Assembly (NCBI GenBank): GCA_037039925.1
Contig: JAXRKP010000575.1
Location: 65,001 to 129,000, forward strand
Direction: 5' to 3'
DNA: 64,000 bases
DNA from: Doris montereyensis
Taxonomy: Eukaryota > Mollusca > Gastropoda > Nudibranchia > Dorididae
How positions within the stretch are numbered: position 1 is the stretch's first letter; the number at the start of each line of letters is the position of its first letter. Position numbers and translations under genes: made by a program. Positions 1 to 10,689 of this stretch are shown one piece after another. Under the pieces are notes generated by a model. It saw nothing but the letters and a program-made list of their open reading frames with translations. It searched no databases and was not told where the DNA came from.

Positions 1-826
1 CCTTTAACCGAACAATACATGACACCTTTTAATGGCCGCTGCGAACACAAAAGAACGCGCTCATGAATCAAGGGTCGCGGTGGAAAGCATGAAATTAGTG
101 GTGGAGGTTGCAAGCTGTGACAGCGCCTACCTGCCACACCGCAAAGGAACCTCTGCTAACTATAACTAGATCTAGATGTAACTTGTAAATGGTAAGCATT
201 GTCTGTACCATTGTGATACGGCAATGTAGAATCTAAATCAAAACTAGGATTGCGCTGTTTCCTGCCCGCATTCGCTCAGACTCAGACCCGCCAGAGTTTA
301 GACTTTAGACCAAATGGGTATCGCCTTGGCCAATCAGTAAAGTTGTAGCATCGATATCACCAATCGTACTGTGCTGTTGGACTCAGTTGGACTCATGTGT
401 TTTTATGGTACCGATAGGTGAGTGGCCGCCATTGATCTATTTATAAATCTATGGTGGCCGCCTCTAGATCTAGTGTACACGAGTATCGGTGGTGTACGAA
501 CCACGATGACTACAAGTTGGTTGCGGAAATAAGGGCAGGATCAGGAGATCAGCATTTTTGTCGCCTCTTCACAAGCCCCAGGGTGACGGTCTGTGCAACG
601 TCGACAGCAGTCACGTGATCCAGTGTTTATTGCCACATAGCCAGGTGAGTGTTGTTGGCCTTCAGCGCCGTGCATAGGAAAAAGGCATTTTGCTGCTTTG
701 AATGTTTTTTGTTCCATCTGAAATATACCAATCTTTTCAGAGTGGTTATTATTATTATGTACGTATTCCTATGTTTTACTTATTTACTTACTATGGTCGC
801 TTTCCATGTTGCACCTCAACCTGACT
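1..826. other. Unannotated upstream DNA
   Basis: No open reading frame, RNA gene or known repeat can be supported here. The sequence is mixed in composition, with several AGATCTAG-type words. It lies upstream of AKR copy A and could hold regulatory sequence, but nothing specific is visible. Confidence 0.4.
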
Positions 827-1013
<187 letters not shown>

Positions 1014-1015
1014 AA

Positions 1016-2640
1016 TACTTTTTATTTATTTATACAAATTTTAAGCTATGTGTGTGTAAATTACTATTATTATATTTATCTTCTTATGCGCCTGCTCTGT
1101 TGCAGCCATCGGCAATCACTCCCCTCCAATACTCCCTGTTCTCTGTACCACTCAAAGTGTCTGTACAGGCATGAGTCCGCTTATTCCAGATTCGGTTTTA
1201 TCAAATTTCCGGTACTTCCAATTAAACCCCTCCCCAGATTTTTTTCACATTGTTATCTGTCATTGTTAGTTGAATTATGTTATAGACATGTATAGTAATA
1301 ATTCAAGCATGTTTTTATACATGTATATATCCACATGTATGTTGTATGCATGTGTAGTGCCGTCCGTGCGGGCAACAAAAGGTGTCGTGTCTGGCATTCA
1401 AATTGTTATATAGAAATATATACAAAGTAATATACATGTATTGTATATCATACCAAAAATATACATTTAGACCCATATCAAGTTATTCCAAAAGAAAGAT
1501 TCCATGTTCCTAGCTTTACTCCCAAACCCACATCTTCTGACAGTCACAGACAACTCTCATCACCCTTTACTCCAGCCATTCAGTTGCATCACATTCTTTT
1601 TAATGCTTTCTTTCTCGCTCTCTCCCCTCAATCAACACTTTATTTTATCCTATTTTAAATTTCAAATTTCCATGTGTCTACAACTTCCCTCTCTACCGAT
1701 ATTACTATACTAGAGCGCAGGGGAGGATTTAACCCTAAACAACTAGAGGGACACTTGGTAGGCCTAATAAAAAGGAATTACAAATATCAACGAATATGAC
1801 GTCACATGCACGTTCTTTTCCTTTTATGTGTAGAGGAATTGAACTGGTTTGGTCTTCAATGACGCAAATCGATTGATGTCTCTTTGGTTTAAAATATTCG
1901 TACTCTTTATTAAACCCATGTAAATTGACATTTAAAACAATTAAAGCATTTAGTCGATCCTGTCCCACAGTGTCTCAGATATATGTTGTTATTCGTTTGT
2001 CATCTATTTGACAGCATTGACCATATGGGTTGAACTACATGGCTACTTCTTATTAACTTTAATTTCAATTTTGAATTTCGGAATTTTTTAAAGTTTAAAA
2101 TACTACTTAAAAACTGTTCATTTTAATTGATATTTGCATATATATTGATGTTAATTCATAAAATGTTAATATACATTAGCAAAGCTTATAGATTAGGCCT
2201 AAAATTGTAAGCCAAACGAATAAAATACACAAGTTTTGCTCGTTTTCATTTACACATGCCAGTGCCCCAAACATGGGACCCTAATGCAAGGCGTCCCTAA
2301 CCATTATCACCCGCTTAATTAAGGTCTTCTCTTTACCTACATTGGGTTCTCATTACGTAGTGAAGGTGATCAGCTCTTGAGGACACAAACACAAAATGTC
2401 CCCGTCTAAAAATAGACTCACTCACCGCTCGCTTGGCGCGTGCCGTAGTCTGTCCTGTCGCATCCCGTAATACCGCTCACAGGCTTTGTTTTGTCTAATT
2501 ACTACTACAGTACTATATCTATATCAATCTACGAGAACCAGCTCTGAAGGTTTTCAAGGCCTCCAGTAACTTCGTATTATTTTCATTCTACAGTTATATG
2601 AAGATGTATTTAACATTGGTGATTAAATTGTGGATCTGTC
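1016..2640. other. Unannotated AT-rich DNA
   Basis: No coding region was recognised. Short reading frames of 69 to 102 codons occur but show no family resemblance and have low-complexity composition. Nothing else is supported. Confidence 0.4.
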
Positions 2641-2902
2641 AGAGGACGCTGCCCTATATGTCCGTATGGCAAATCCGCCCCTGCTAGGAGCGGCCACAGA
2701 GGACGCTGTCCTGCGGCGTCCGTATGGTAAATCCGGCCCCTGCTAGAGTGGCTTACGTAGAGGACACTGTCCTGTATGTCCGTATGGTAAATCCGCCCCT
2801 GCTAGAGTGGAGTAGAGGCCATGTCCGCATATGAGGACGCTGTCCCGTATGTCCGTATGGTAAATCCGCCCCTGCTAGAGTGGCCACGTAGGAGGACGCT
2901 GA
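2641..2902. repeat. GC-rich minisatellite, about 57-75 bp unit, 4 copies
   Basis: Four irregular copies of a unit containing GTCCGTATGGTAAATCCG and CCCCTGCTAGAGTGG. Unit length varies because of indels. The small reading frames that cross it on the minus strand are by-products of the repeat. Confidence 0.8.
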
Positions 2903-2945
2903 ATGCTGATAGGCGCGGATGGCGACAGGCAGTGTGGTACTTAAC

Positions 2946-3090
2946 AGGGGGGGGGGAGGGCACGCCACCTGGATTGGTGAGTTTGGGACCAAAATGTTGA
3001 ATTTCTGTTCTTTGCATATACGGGTAGAACGATCATTTATCTACAAGCTTTATGGAACATTGTCCATATGACCTTGGTTTCTTTTACAAA

Positions 3091-3092
<2 letters not shown>
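2946..3092. mobile_element. Truncated copy of an interspersed element with G-rich ends
   Basis: A run of ten G, then GGGCACGCCACCTGG and about 130 bp that match the left end of the element at 62244-63326 (shared words include CTTTGCATAT and GGTAGAACGATCATTTATCT). The match stops at TTACAAAATATT, where a (CT)n tract begins. It is therefore a one-ended fragment of the family. Its left boundary reads CAGGGG, which is compatible with a hAT-like terminus, but the class is unproven. Confidence 0.7.

Positions 3093-3141
<49 letters not shown>
3093..3141. repeat. (CT)n microsatellite
   Basis: A pure CT dinucleotide run that directly abuts the truncated G-rich-ended element. Confidence 0.9.
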
Positions 3142-3142
<1 letters not shown>

Positions 3143-3439
3143 ATAATGTCTGTATCTACTGTCAAGTCCTAGACGTTGACCCGAGTGTGTCAGTAACCTA
3201 GCCTTCGGCACTCGAGTTATCAGCAAAGAGATTTGATATTGCACTGCAATAATCATTTTAACCCTGAAGAGTATTTCTTATCAACACATTACACTAACAC
3301 AATACATATATCAACTGTGCGTCTTTGACCATGACAACGGCGATTTATCACATTGATATGATAATAATAATGTAGTAGATAATTACAGGCTAGTTAGTTT
3401 TCTTACATGTGTGTAGAGATCCAGATGTAATTAGATCTA

Positions 3440-4190
3440 GGGCCTCTTTTGTATGTGTGTAGTGTGTACATGTATTTATTGCATTGTAGGCGTATTTCTG
3501 TATGGTTCGAATGTAGTCTACATGTATTTATTGCATTGTAGGCGTATTCTCTGTATGGTTCGAATGTACTCTACACGTATTTATTGCATTGTAGGCGTAT
3601 TATGTATGGTTCGAGTGTAGTCTACACGTATTTATTGCATTGTAGGCGTATTCTTTGTATGGTTCGAGTGTAGTCTACACGTATTTATTGCATTGTAGGC
3701 GTATTCTCTGTACGGTTCGAACGTAGTCTACACGTATTTATTGCATTGTAGGCGTATTCTCTGTATGGTTCGAGTGTAGTCTACACGTATTTATTGCATT
3801 GTAAGCATATTCCTGTATGGTTCGAGTGTAGTCTACACGTATTTATTGCATTGTAAGCGTATTCCCTGTATGGTTCGAATGTAGTCTACACGTATTTATT
3901 GCATTGTAAGCGTATTCCCTGTATGGTTCGAGTGTAGTCTACACGTATTTATTGCATTGTAGGCGTATTTCTCTGTACGGTTCGAATGTAGTCTACACAT
4001 ATTTATTGCATTGTAGGCGTATTCTCTGTACGGTTCGAGTGTAGTCTACACATATTTATTGCATTGTAGGCGTATTCTCTGTATGGTTCGAGTGTAGTCT
4101 ACATGTATTTATTGCATTGTAGGCGTATTCTCTGTACGGTTCGAATGTAGTCTACACATATTTATTGCAGTGTAGGCGTATTCGAGTGTA
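3440..4190. repeat. 53-bp minisatellite, about 14 copies
   Basis: Tandem copies of a 53-bp unit containing CGTATTTATTGCATTGTAGG and GTATGGTTCGAGTGTAG. Copies differ by scattered substitutions, mainly C/T, and by 1-3 bp indels. It lies just upstream of exon 1 of AKR copy A, where an upstream exon or the promoter would be expected. Confidence 0.95.
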
Positions 4191-4695
4191 GTGTCCACGT
4201 CATTAGCAGAGCAAATTTCATTTCTGTGATCGCTACCCAGTCATTTTCATTTAGCCTACAGCATTTTTAGATTCGTGGTGTCTCTTGTGTTAAGATCTAG
4301 ATTCACACGTGTTTTTCGTTGATTTGTACCCTAGTTTGAAAAGTAACTTAAGTACCACTGTTATATTATGTTTAACCAATCTAGATAATCTAACTTTTAG
4401 ATTTACTACTAGAAGTAGATCTAGAATAAAATGTCTGCATGGAATCTAAATTATGGATTTATACAATCTGACACCAGCGATCATCAACCTGGGTTCGATC
4501 GAACCCCAGATTCGGTTAGTCAGTCTCAGGGGTTCGACAGAGGTATGTGTCTGTTCCATTAGTCCAAATGAAGGGTTCGGTAAATGCACTTAAGGAAACT
4601 TGCGGGTTCAGTACCTCCAAAGAACCACTGATGTAGACAAAGCACACGTGATTATGACTATGAGTACAATAAGTTGCATTTGTTTCTCTTTTTAG

Positions 4696-4831
4696 ATATC
4701 TTTTCTATTTGATCAGCAAGCATGGCCTCGACTCCAATGGCAAATCCGTTGTCTACAATTATCTGGGCAAGTCGGGCATCAAAGTCTCCAACATTTGTTT
4801 GGGTACCATGACCTTTGGAAAGAATCCTGTT
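4696..4831 (+). pseudogene. AKR copy A, exon 1 (frameshifted near the start codon)
   Basis: This encodes the N-terminal strand and loop of an aldo-keto reductase (YNYLGKSGIKVSNICLGT then MTFGKNPV) and ends at a good donor, GTT|GTAAGT. A possible acceptor TTTTTAG precedes it. Compared with exon 1 of copy B, which starts cleanly at ATG GCC TCT, copy A has one base fewer just after the shared ATG GCC TC. Its ATG is therefore out of frame with the AKR reading frame, and no other in-frame ATG is seen in the exon. This is the first of several breaks in copy A. A start in an unseen upstream exon is possible but not visible. Confidence 0.75.
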
Positions 4832-5010
4832 GTAAGTTAAAGTTTTTGAAAGAAGCATTTATTGTTTGTTTATCACATGACCTTTGGAAAGAATCCTGTT
4901 GTAAGTTAATGTTTTTGAAAGAAGCATTTATTGTTTGTTTATCACATGACCTTTGGAAAGAATCATGTTGTAAGTTAATGTTTTTGAAAGAAGCATTTGT
5001 TTGTTTATCC
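4808..5010 (+). repeat. Exon-1 donor repeat: 69-bp unit, 3 copies
   Basis: The last 24 bp of exon 1 plus its GTAAGTTAA donor and about 36 bp of intron are repeated. Copies begin with ATGACCTTTGGAAAGAATC at 4808, 4877 and 4946, a spacing of 69 bp. Each copy keeps GTAAGTTAA. Read through in the exon frame, the first intron codons give a TAA stop, so only the first donor gives a useful mRNA. Confidence 0.93.
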
Positions 5011-5044
5011 TGTAGTAAAGTGCATGTATGGTTTATTAATTAAA

Positions 5045-5745
5045 TGAGGAATCGAATCTTCTTCTTCTTCTTCTTTATCCGTTCTTTCATCCTAAAGATT
5101 CCACAACTTTACTCATTACATTCACTTTGTTGAGCGTAACCTTGAAGGTGTTAAAATCATGTGAATTTGTTATGTCAACGAGGATGTTTTCTCAGTGTCT
5201 CAACGTTGATGGTAGAAATGAGTGTCGGTGTGTGTCTATTTTTGAGTGTCGGATCATGAATGTGAATGGTTTTCTTTCATTTGGTTGTAGGTTGTATGTT
5301 GTATGTTACCGAGGGGGGGGGCACAGAGAGGTCATTTATACACACACATATGGATTCACCAATGAAAGCTCTAGTCTATAAAAGATCATTTCCATGAACT
5401 GCATGCGATATATGTGCATTTCCAGTCAATCCTGCCAAAACGGAAAACTGTTCAAAGCGAAAACCTGTCAAAATGTTATATTTTCTACCTGTTTAAAGAG
5501 GAAACATATCTAATTCGTGAACAGAGAGTAAATTAATCCGTTCCTTACGGCAGTTTAACCAGGTTAACCTGTCTAAACGGACAATTTTCTTCCAACAAGA
5601 ACACACACACATACACACACACACACACAAACACAATCTACATACAATGTAATGTATAATGTCCCTGAGTATTTTCTGTTCACTATTATTATCTAGCCAT
5701 TTGTTTTAACAAGTTGCGTGTCCACAAAATTGATCTAACAACAAA
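5045..5745. other. Intron 1 of AKR copy A, mostly unique sequence
   Basis: Contains a short (TTC)n at about 5058-5074, a G run at 5315, a (CA)n tract at about 5602-5630 and degenerate copies of a GTCTAAACGG/AAAACGGAAAAC motif at about 5430-5600. The same motif recurs as a tidy array at 7438-7553. No coding region is supported. Confidence 0.5.
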
Positions 5746-5747
5746 GT

Positions 5748-7265
5748 GAGCAATGTCAAACCAGGATGTGTTTGTGTGTAAAACAGGAAGGAACACATCC
5801 CAAAAAAGAGAGCAATGTCAAACCAGGATGTGTTTGGTGTGTAAAACAGGAAGGAACACATCCCAACAAAGAGAGCAATGTCAAACCAGGATGTGTTTGG
5901 TGTGTAAAACAAGAAGGAACACATCCCAAAAAAGAGAGCAATGTCAAACCAGGATGTGTTTGGTGTGTAAAACAGGAAAGAACACATCCCAACAAAAAGA
6001 GCAATGTCAAACCAGGATGTGTTTAGTGTCTAAAACATGAAAGAACACATCCCAACAAAGAGAGCAATGTCAAACCAGGATGTGTTTGGTGTCTAAAACA
6101 AGAAGGAACACATCCCAACAAAGAGAGCAATGTCAAACCAGGATGTGTTTGGTGTGTAAAACAGGAAGGAACACATCCCAACAAAGAGAGCAATGTCAAA
6201 CCAGGATGTGTTTGGTTTCTAAAACAAGAAGGAACACATCCCAACAAAGAGAGCAATGTCAAACCAGGATGTGTTTGGTGTGTAAACAGGAAGGAACACA
6301 TCCCAAAAAAGAGAGCAATGTCAAACCAGGATGTGTTTGGTGTCTAAAACAGGAAGGAACACATCCCAACAAAGAGAGCAATGTCAAACCAGGATGTGTT
6401 TGGTGTCTAAAACAAGAAGGAACATATCCCAACAAAGAGAGCAATGTTAAACCAGGATGTGTTTGTGTGTAAAACAGGAAGGAACACATCCCAACAAAGA
6501 GAGCAATGTCAAACCAGGATGTGTTTGGTGTCTAAAACAAGAAGGAACACATCCCAACATAGAGAGCAATGTCAAACCAGGATGTGTTTGGTGTGTAAAC
6601 AGGAAAGAACACATTCCAACAAAGAGTGCAATGTCAGACCAGGATGTGTTTAGTGTCTAAAACAAGAAGGAACACATCCCAACAAAGAGAGCAATGTCAA
6701 ACCAGGATGTGTTTGGTGTCTAAAACAAGAAGGAACACATCCCAACAAAGAGAGCAATGTCAAACCAGGATGTGTTTGGTGTCTAAAACAAGAAGGAACA
6801 CATCCCAACAAAGAGAGCAATGTCAAACCAGGATGTGTTTGGTGTCTAAAACAAGAAGGAACACATCCCAACAAAGAGAGCAATGAAACCAGGATGTGTT
6901 TAGTGTCTAAAAATAAGAAGGAACACAAACAAAGAGAGCAATGTCAAACCAGGATGTGTTTGGTGTCTAAAACAAGAAGGAACACATCCCAACAAAGAGA
7001 GCAATGTCAAACCAGGATGTGTTTGTGTGTAAAACAGGAAGGAACACATCCCAACAAAGAGAGCAATGTCAAACCAGGATGTGTTTGGTGTCTAAAACAA
7101 GAAGGAACACATCCCAACAAAGAGAGCAATGCAAACCAGGATGTTTCAAACCAGTTAAAACAGGAAAGAATGTTCCAACAAAGAGTGCAATGTCTAAATT
7201 CTAAAACAAGAAGGGCAATGTCAAACCAGGATGTGTTGTCTAAAACAAGGAACACATCCCAACAA
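5748..7265. repeat. 62-63 bp minisatellite, about 24 copies
   Basis: Tandem units containing GCAATGTCAAACCAGGATGT, GTCTAAAACAAGAAGG and AACACATCCCAACAAAGA. Most units are 63 bp, so all three frames stay open over long stretches on both strands. This explains the many 60 to 142 codon reading frames here, which I do not regard as genes. Units degrade at the right end (7130-7265). Confidence 0.96.
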
Positions 7266-7437
7266 AATGTTCCCGACTTTGATTTCAGTCCGATGTTGGG
7301 GACAAAAAGGGTTGTAATTTGAGTATATAATATTTAGAAGTATAAGTCTTATGTTATGTTAAATTATCATAGTACATAATTTTATAAATGCTGTACATTT
7401 TTTATATTATGTAGCTTCTCCTGTATAGAATGGAACA

Positions 7438-7553
7438 TATCTAAAACGGAAAATTGTCTAAAACGGAAACCGTCTAAAACGGAAACCTGTCTAAAACGAA
7501 AACTTGTCTAAAACGGAAACCTGTCTAAAACGGAAACCTGTCTAAAACGGAGA
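7438..7553. repeat. 17-bp minisatellite, about 7 copies
   Basis: Short units around CTGTCTAAAACGGAAAC. A partial inverted match, CATTTTAGACGGGTTGG, follows at about 7581. The motif resembles the GTCTAAAACAAGAAGG part of the preceding 63-bp unit. Confidence 0.85.
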
Positions 7554-7744
7554 AAAAATATGGCTCCTCGTTTCTGATTCCATTTTAGACGGGTTGGACT
7601 GCAATCATATTTTTCGTTTCCACTAAGTGTATTAGTAATTCAACGCGTTTATTTTAATTCTGCAAGAGAAGAATACATGTCATGTGCAGAGAGTATGTAG
7701 GAACATGGATGTCAGCACGAGGTATCTACACCTTCTCGGTCTTA

Positions 7745-8620
7745 CGAATGAATAAATTGTATGTGACGATTCGTTTAACGGAAAATTGTATGTGATGATT
7801 TGTTTAGCGGAAAATTGTATGTGATGATTCGTTTAGCGAAAAATTGTATGTGATGATTCGTTTAACGGAAAATTGTATGTGATGATTCGTTTAATGGAAA
7901 ATTGTATGTGATGATTCGTTTATCAGAAAATTGTATGTGATAATTCGTGTAGCGGGGAAATTGTATGTGATGATTCGTTTAGCGGAAAATTGTATGTGAT
8001 GATTCGTTTATCTGGAAAATTGTATGTGATGATTCATTTAGCGGAAAATTGTATGTGAGGATTCATTTTATCGATAAGAAAATTGTATGTGATGATTCGT
8101 TTCGATGATTCGTTTAGCGGAAAATTGTATGTGATGATTCGTTTAGTGAAAAAATTGTATGTGATGATTCGTTTAGCGGAAAATTGTATGATGATTTGTT
8201 TAATGAGGATTTGTTTAGCGGAAAATTGTATGTGATGATTCGTTTAGCGGGAAAATTGTATGTGATGATTCGTTTAGCGGAAAATTGTATGTGAGGATTC
8301 GTTTATCGGAATATTGATGATTTGTTTGGCAGGAAAATTGTACGTGATGATTCGTTTAGCGGGAAAATTGTATGTGATGATTTGTTTGGCAGGAAAATTG
8401 TATGTGATGATTTGTTTCGTTTATCGGAAAATTGATTTGTTTAGCGGGAAAAATTGTATGTGATGATTTGTTTGGCAGGAAAATTGTACGTGATGATTCG
8501 TTTAGTGGGAAAATTGTATGTGATGATTTTTGATTTGTTTGGCAGGAAAAAATGATGATTTGTCACTATTCGTATGTGATTTAGCGGGGAAAAAAGTGTT
8601 TATGTGATGATTCGTTTAAC
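7745..8620. repeat. 29-bp minisatellite, about 28 copies
   Basis: Tandem units built on GAAAATTGTATGTGATGATT and CGTTTAGCG. Copies become irregular and partly scrambled toward the right (8300-8620). Confidence 0.95.
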
Positions 8621-8939
8621 TTCAAGAAAAAGTTTTGGATTCACGACGTCTACAAAGACAGAAATTTGTTTTTTTATCTTTTTGGCTAATCTTTATCTTG
8701 TCTTTTTTGCCTTGCATTGCATTAATTGTGGCGAAAAAAAATTAAAAGGGGGGAAATCGCTTAATAAGCAGCACCGGTAACTAAAAGCAATTGTGCACGT
8801 CCCTTGTTGCTAAATTGAAGGCGCTGAACACGATTCCGGCATCATTTTTTCCCAATATTTAAAAAGATATCGAAAATTATATCTAGATTATATCTATAGA
8901 TTGTAACTCCTACTAGATCTATGTATCTATAGATTGTAA

Positions 8940-10625
8940 CTCTGGCGATTTAGACGAGACAAATCAGTGGCGATTTAGACGAGTAAATCAGTCGGCGATT
9001 TAGACGAGCACAAGGCTGCCAGTGGCGATTTAGAGACAAATCAGTGGCGATTTAGACTACTAGTGGCGATTTCCTGCCAGTGGCGATTTAGACGAGTAAC
9101 AATGTGCCAGTGGCGATTTAGACGAGCACAAGGCTGATGGCGATTTAGACGAGTATGCCTAGTGGCGATTTAGCGTGATGCTGACGAACAAGGCTGCTAG
9201 TGGCGATTTAGACGAGCACAAGGCTGCCAGTGGCGATTTAGACGAGCACAAGGCTGCCAGTGGCGATTTAGACGAGCACAAGGCTGCTAGTGGCGATTTA
9301 GACGAGCACAAGGCTGCCAGTGGCGTGGCGATTTAGACGAGCACAAGGCTGCCAGTGGCGATTTAGACGAGTACAAGGCTGCCAGTGGCGATTTAGACGA
9401 GTACAAGGCTGCCAGTGGCGATTTAGACGAGCACAAGGCTGCCAGTGGCGATTTAGAGTGGCGATTTAGACGAGTACAAGGCTGCCAGTGGCGATTTAGA
9501 CGAGTACAAGGCTGCTAGTGGCGATTTAGACGAGCACAAGGCTGCCAGTGGCGATTTAGACGAGTACAAGGCGATTTAGACGAGTACCAGTGGCGATTTA
9601 GACAGTGGCGATTTAGCACAAGGCTGCCAGTGGCGATTTAGACGAGCACAAGGCTGCTAGTGGCGATTTAGACGAGTACAAGGCTGCCAGTGGCGATTTA
9701 GACGAGCACAGTGGCGATTTAGACGAGTACAAGGCTGCCAGTGGCCAGTGGCGATTTAGACGAGCACAAGGCTGCTAGTGGCGATTTAGACGAGCACAAG
9801 GCCGCCAGTGGCGATTTAGACGAGCACAAGGCTGCCAGTGGCGATTTAGACGAGCACAAGGCTGCTAGTGGCGATTTAGACGAGTACAAGGCTGCCAGTG
9901 GCGATTTAGACGAGTACAAAGTGGCGATTTAGACGAGTACAGTGGCGATTTAGACGAGCACAAGGCTGCTAGTGGCGATTTAGACGAGCACAAGGCTGCC
10001 AGTGGCGATTTAGACGAGCACAAGCTGCTAGTGGCGATTTAGACCAGTGGCGATTTAGACGAGCACAAGGCTGCCAGTGGCGATTTAGACGAGCACACAA
10101 GGCTGCCAGTGGCGATTTGGCGATTTAGACGAGCACAAGGCTGCCAGTGGCGATTTAGAGAGTGGCGATTTAGACGAGCACAAGGCTGCGAGTGGCGATT
10201 TAGACGAGCACAGTGGCGATTTAGACTACGTCGTAGTTAGACGAGAGGCTGCCAGTGGCGAAACGCTGCTAGTGGCGATTTAAAGAACGAGAAGTGCCAG
10301 TGGCGATTTAGACGAAAACAGTGGCGATTTAGACGAGTACAAGCGCTGCCAGTGGCGATTTAGACGAGTCAAGGCTACAGTGGCGATTTAGACGATCGCG
10401 ATTTACGATTTAGACGAGTACAAGGCACCAGTGGCGATTTAGACGAGGTCTGCCAGTGGCGATTTAGACGAGAAACAGTGGCGATTTAGACGAGTACTGG
10501 CACCAGTGGCGATTTAGAAACGATTTAGAGGTGCCAGTGGCGATTTAGACGAGCTGGCAGTGGCGATTTAGACGAACAGGTCTTGACGAGTTGGCGATTT
10601 AGACCACGTGGCGAAACAGGTCTTC
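8940..10625. repeat. 30-bp minisatellite, about 55 copies, locally scrambled
   Basis: Units around GTGGCGATTTAGACGAGCAC and AAGGCTGCCA. The central part (9180-9930) is regular, while both ends contain many partial units and internal breaks. The regular part reads as a 10-residue peptide repeat (ASGDLDEHKA), but frames break frequently and no gene is supported. Confidence 0.95.
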
Positions 10626-10689
10626 CGAGCAAACGTTTAAAGAAGAAGTTGTTGTAACCAAAATGCTTGAAAACACGGTCTATCGGATA

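Noticed and set aside
3440..4190. Possible CRISPR array from regular 53-bp spacing
   Set aside because: Units are contiguous tandem repeats without unique spacers, in a eukaryotic context.
5748..7265. Overlapping frames on both strands of the 63-bp array
   Set aside because: Unit length divisible by three explains all of them; no codon bias or single preferred frame.
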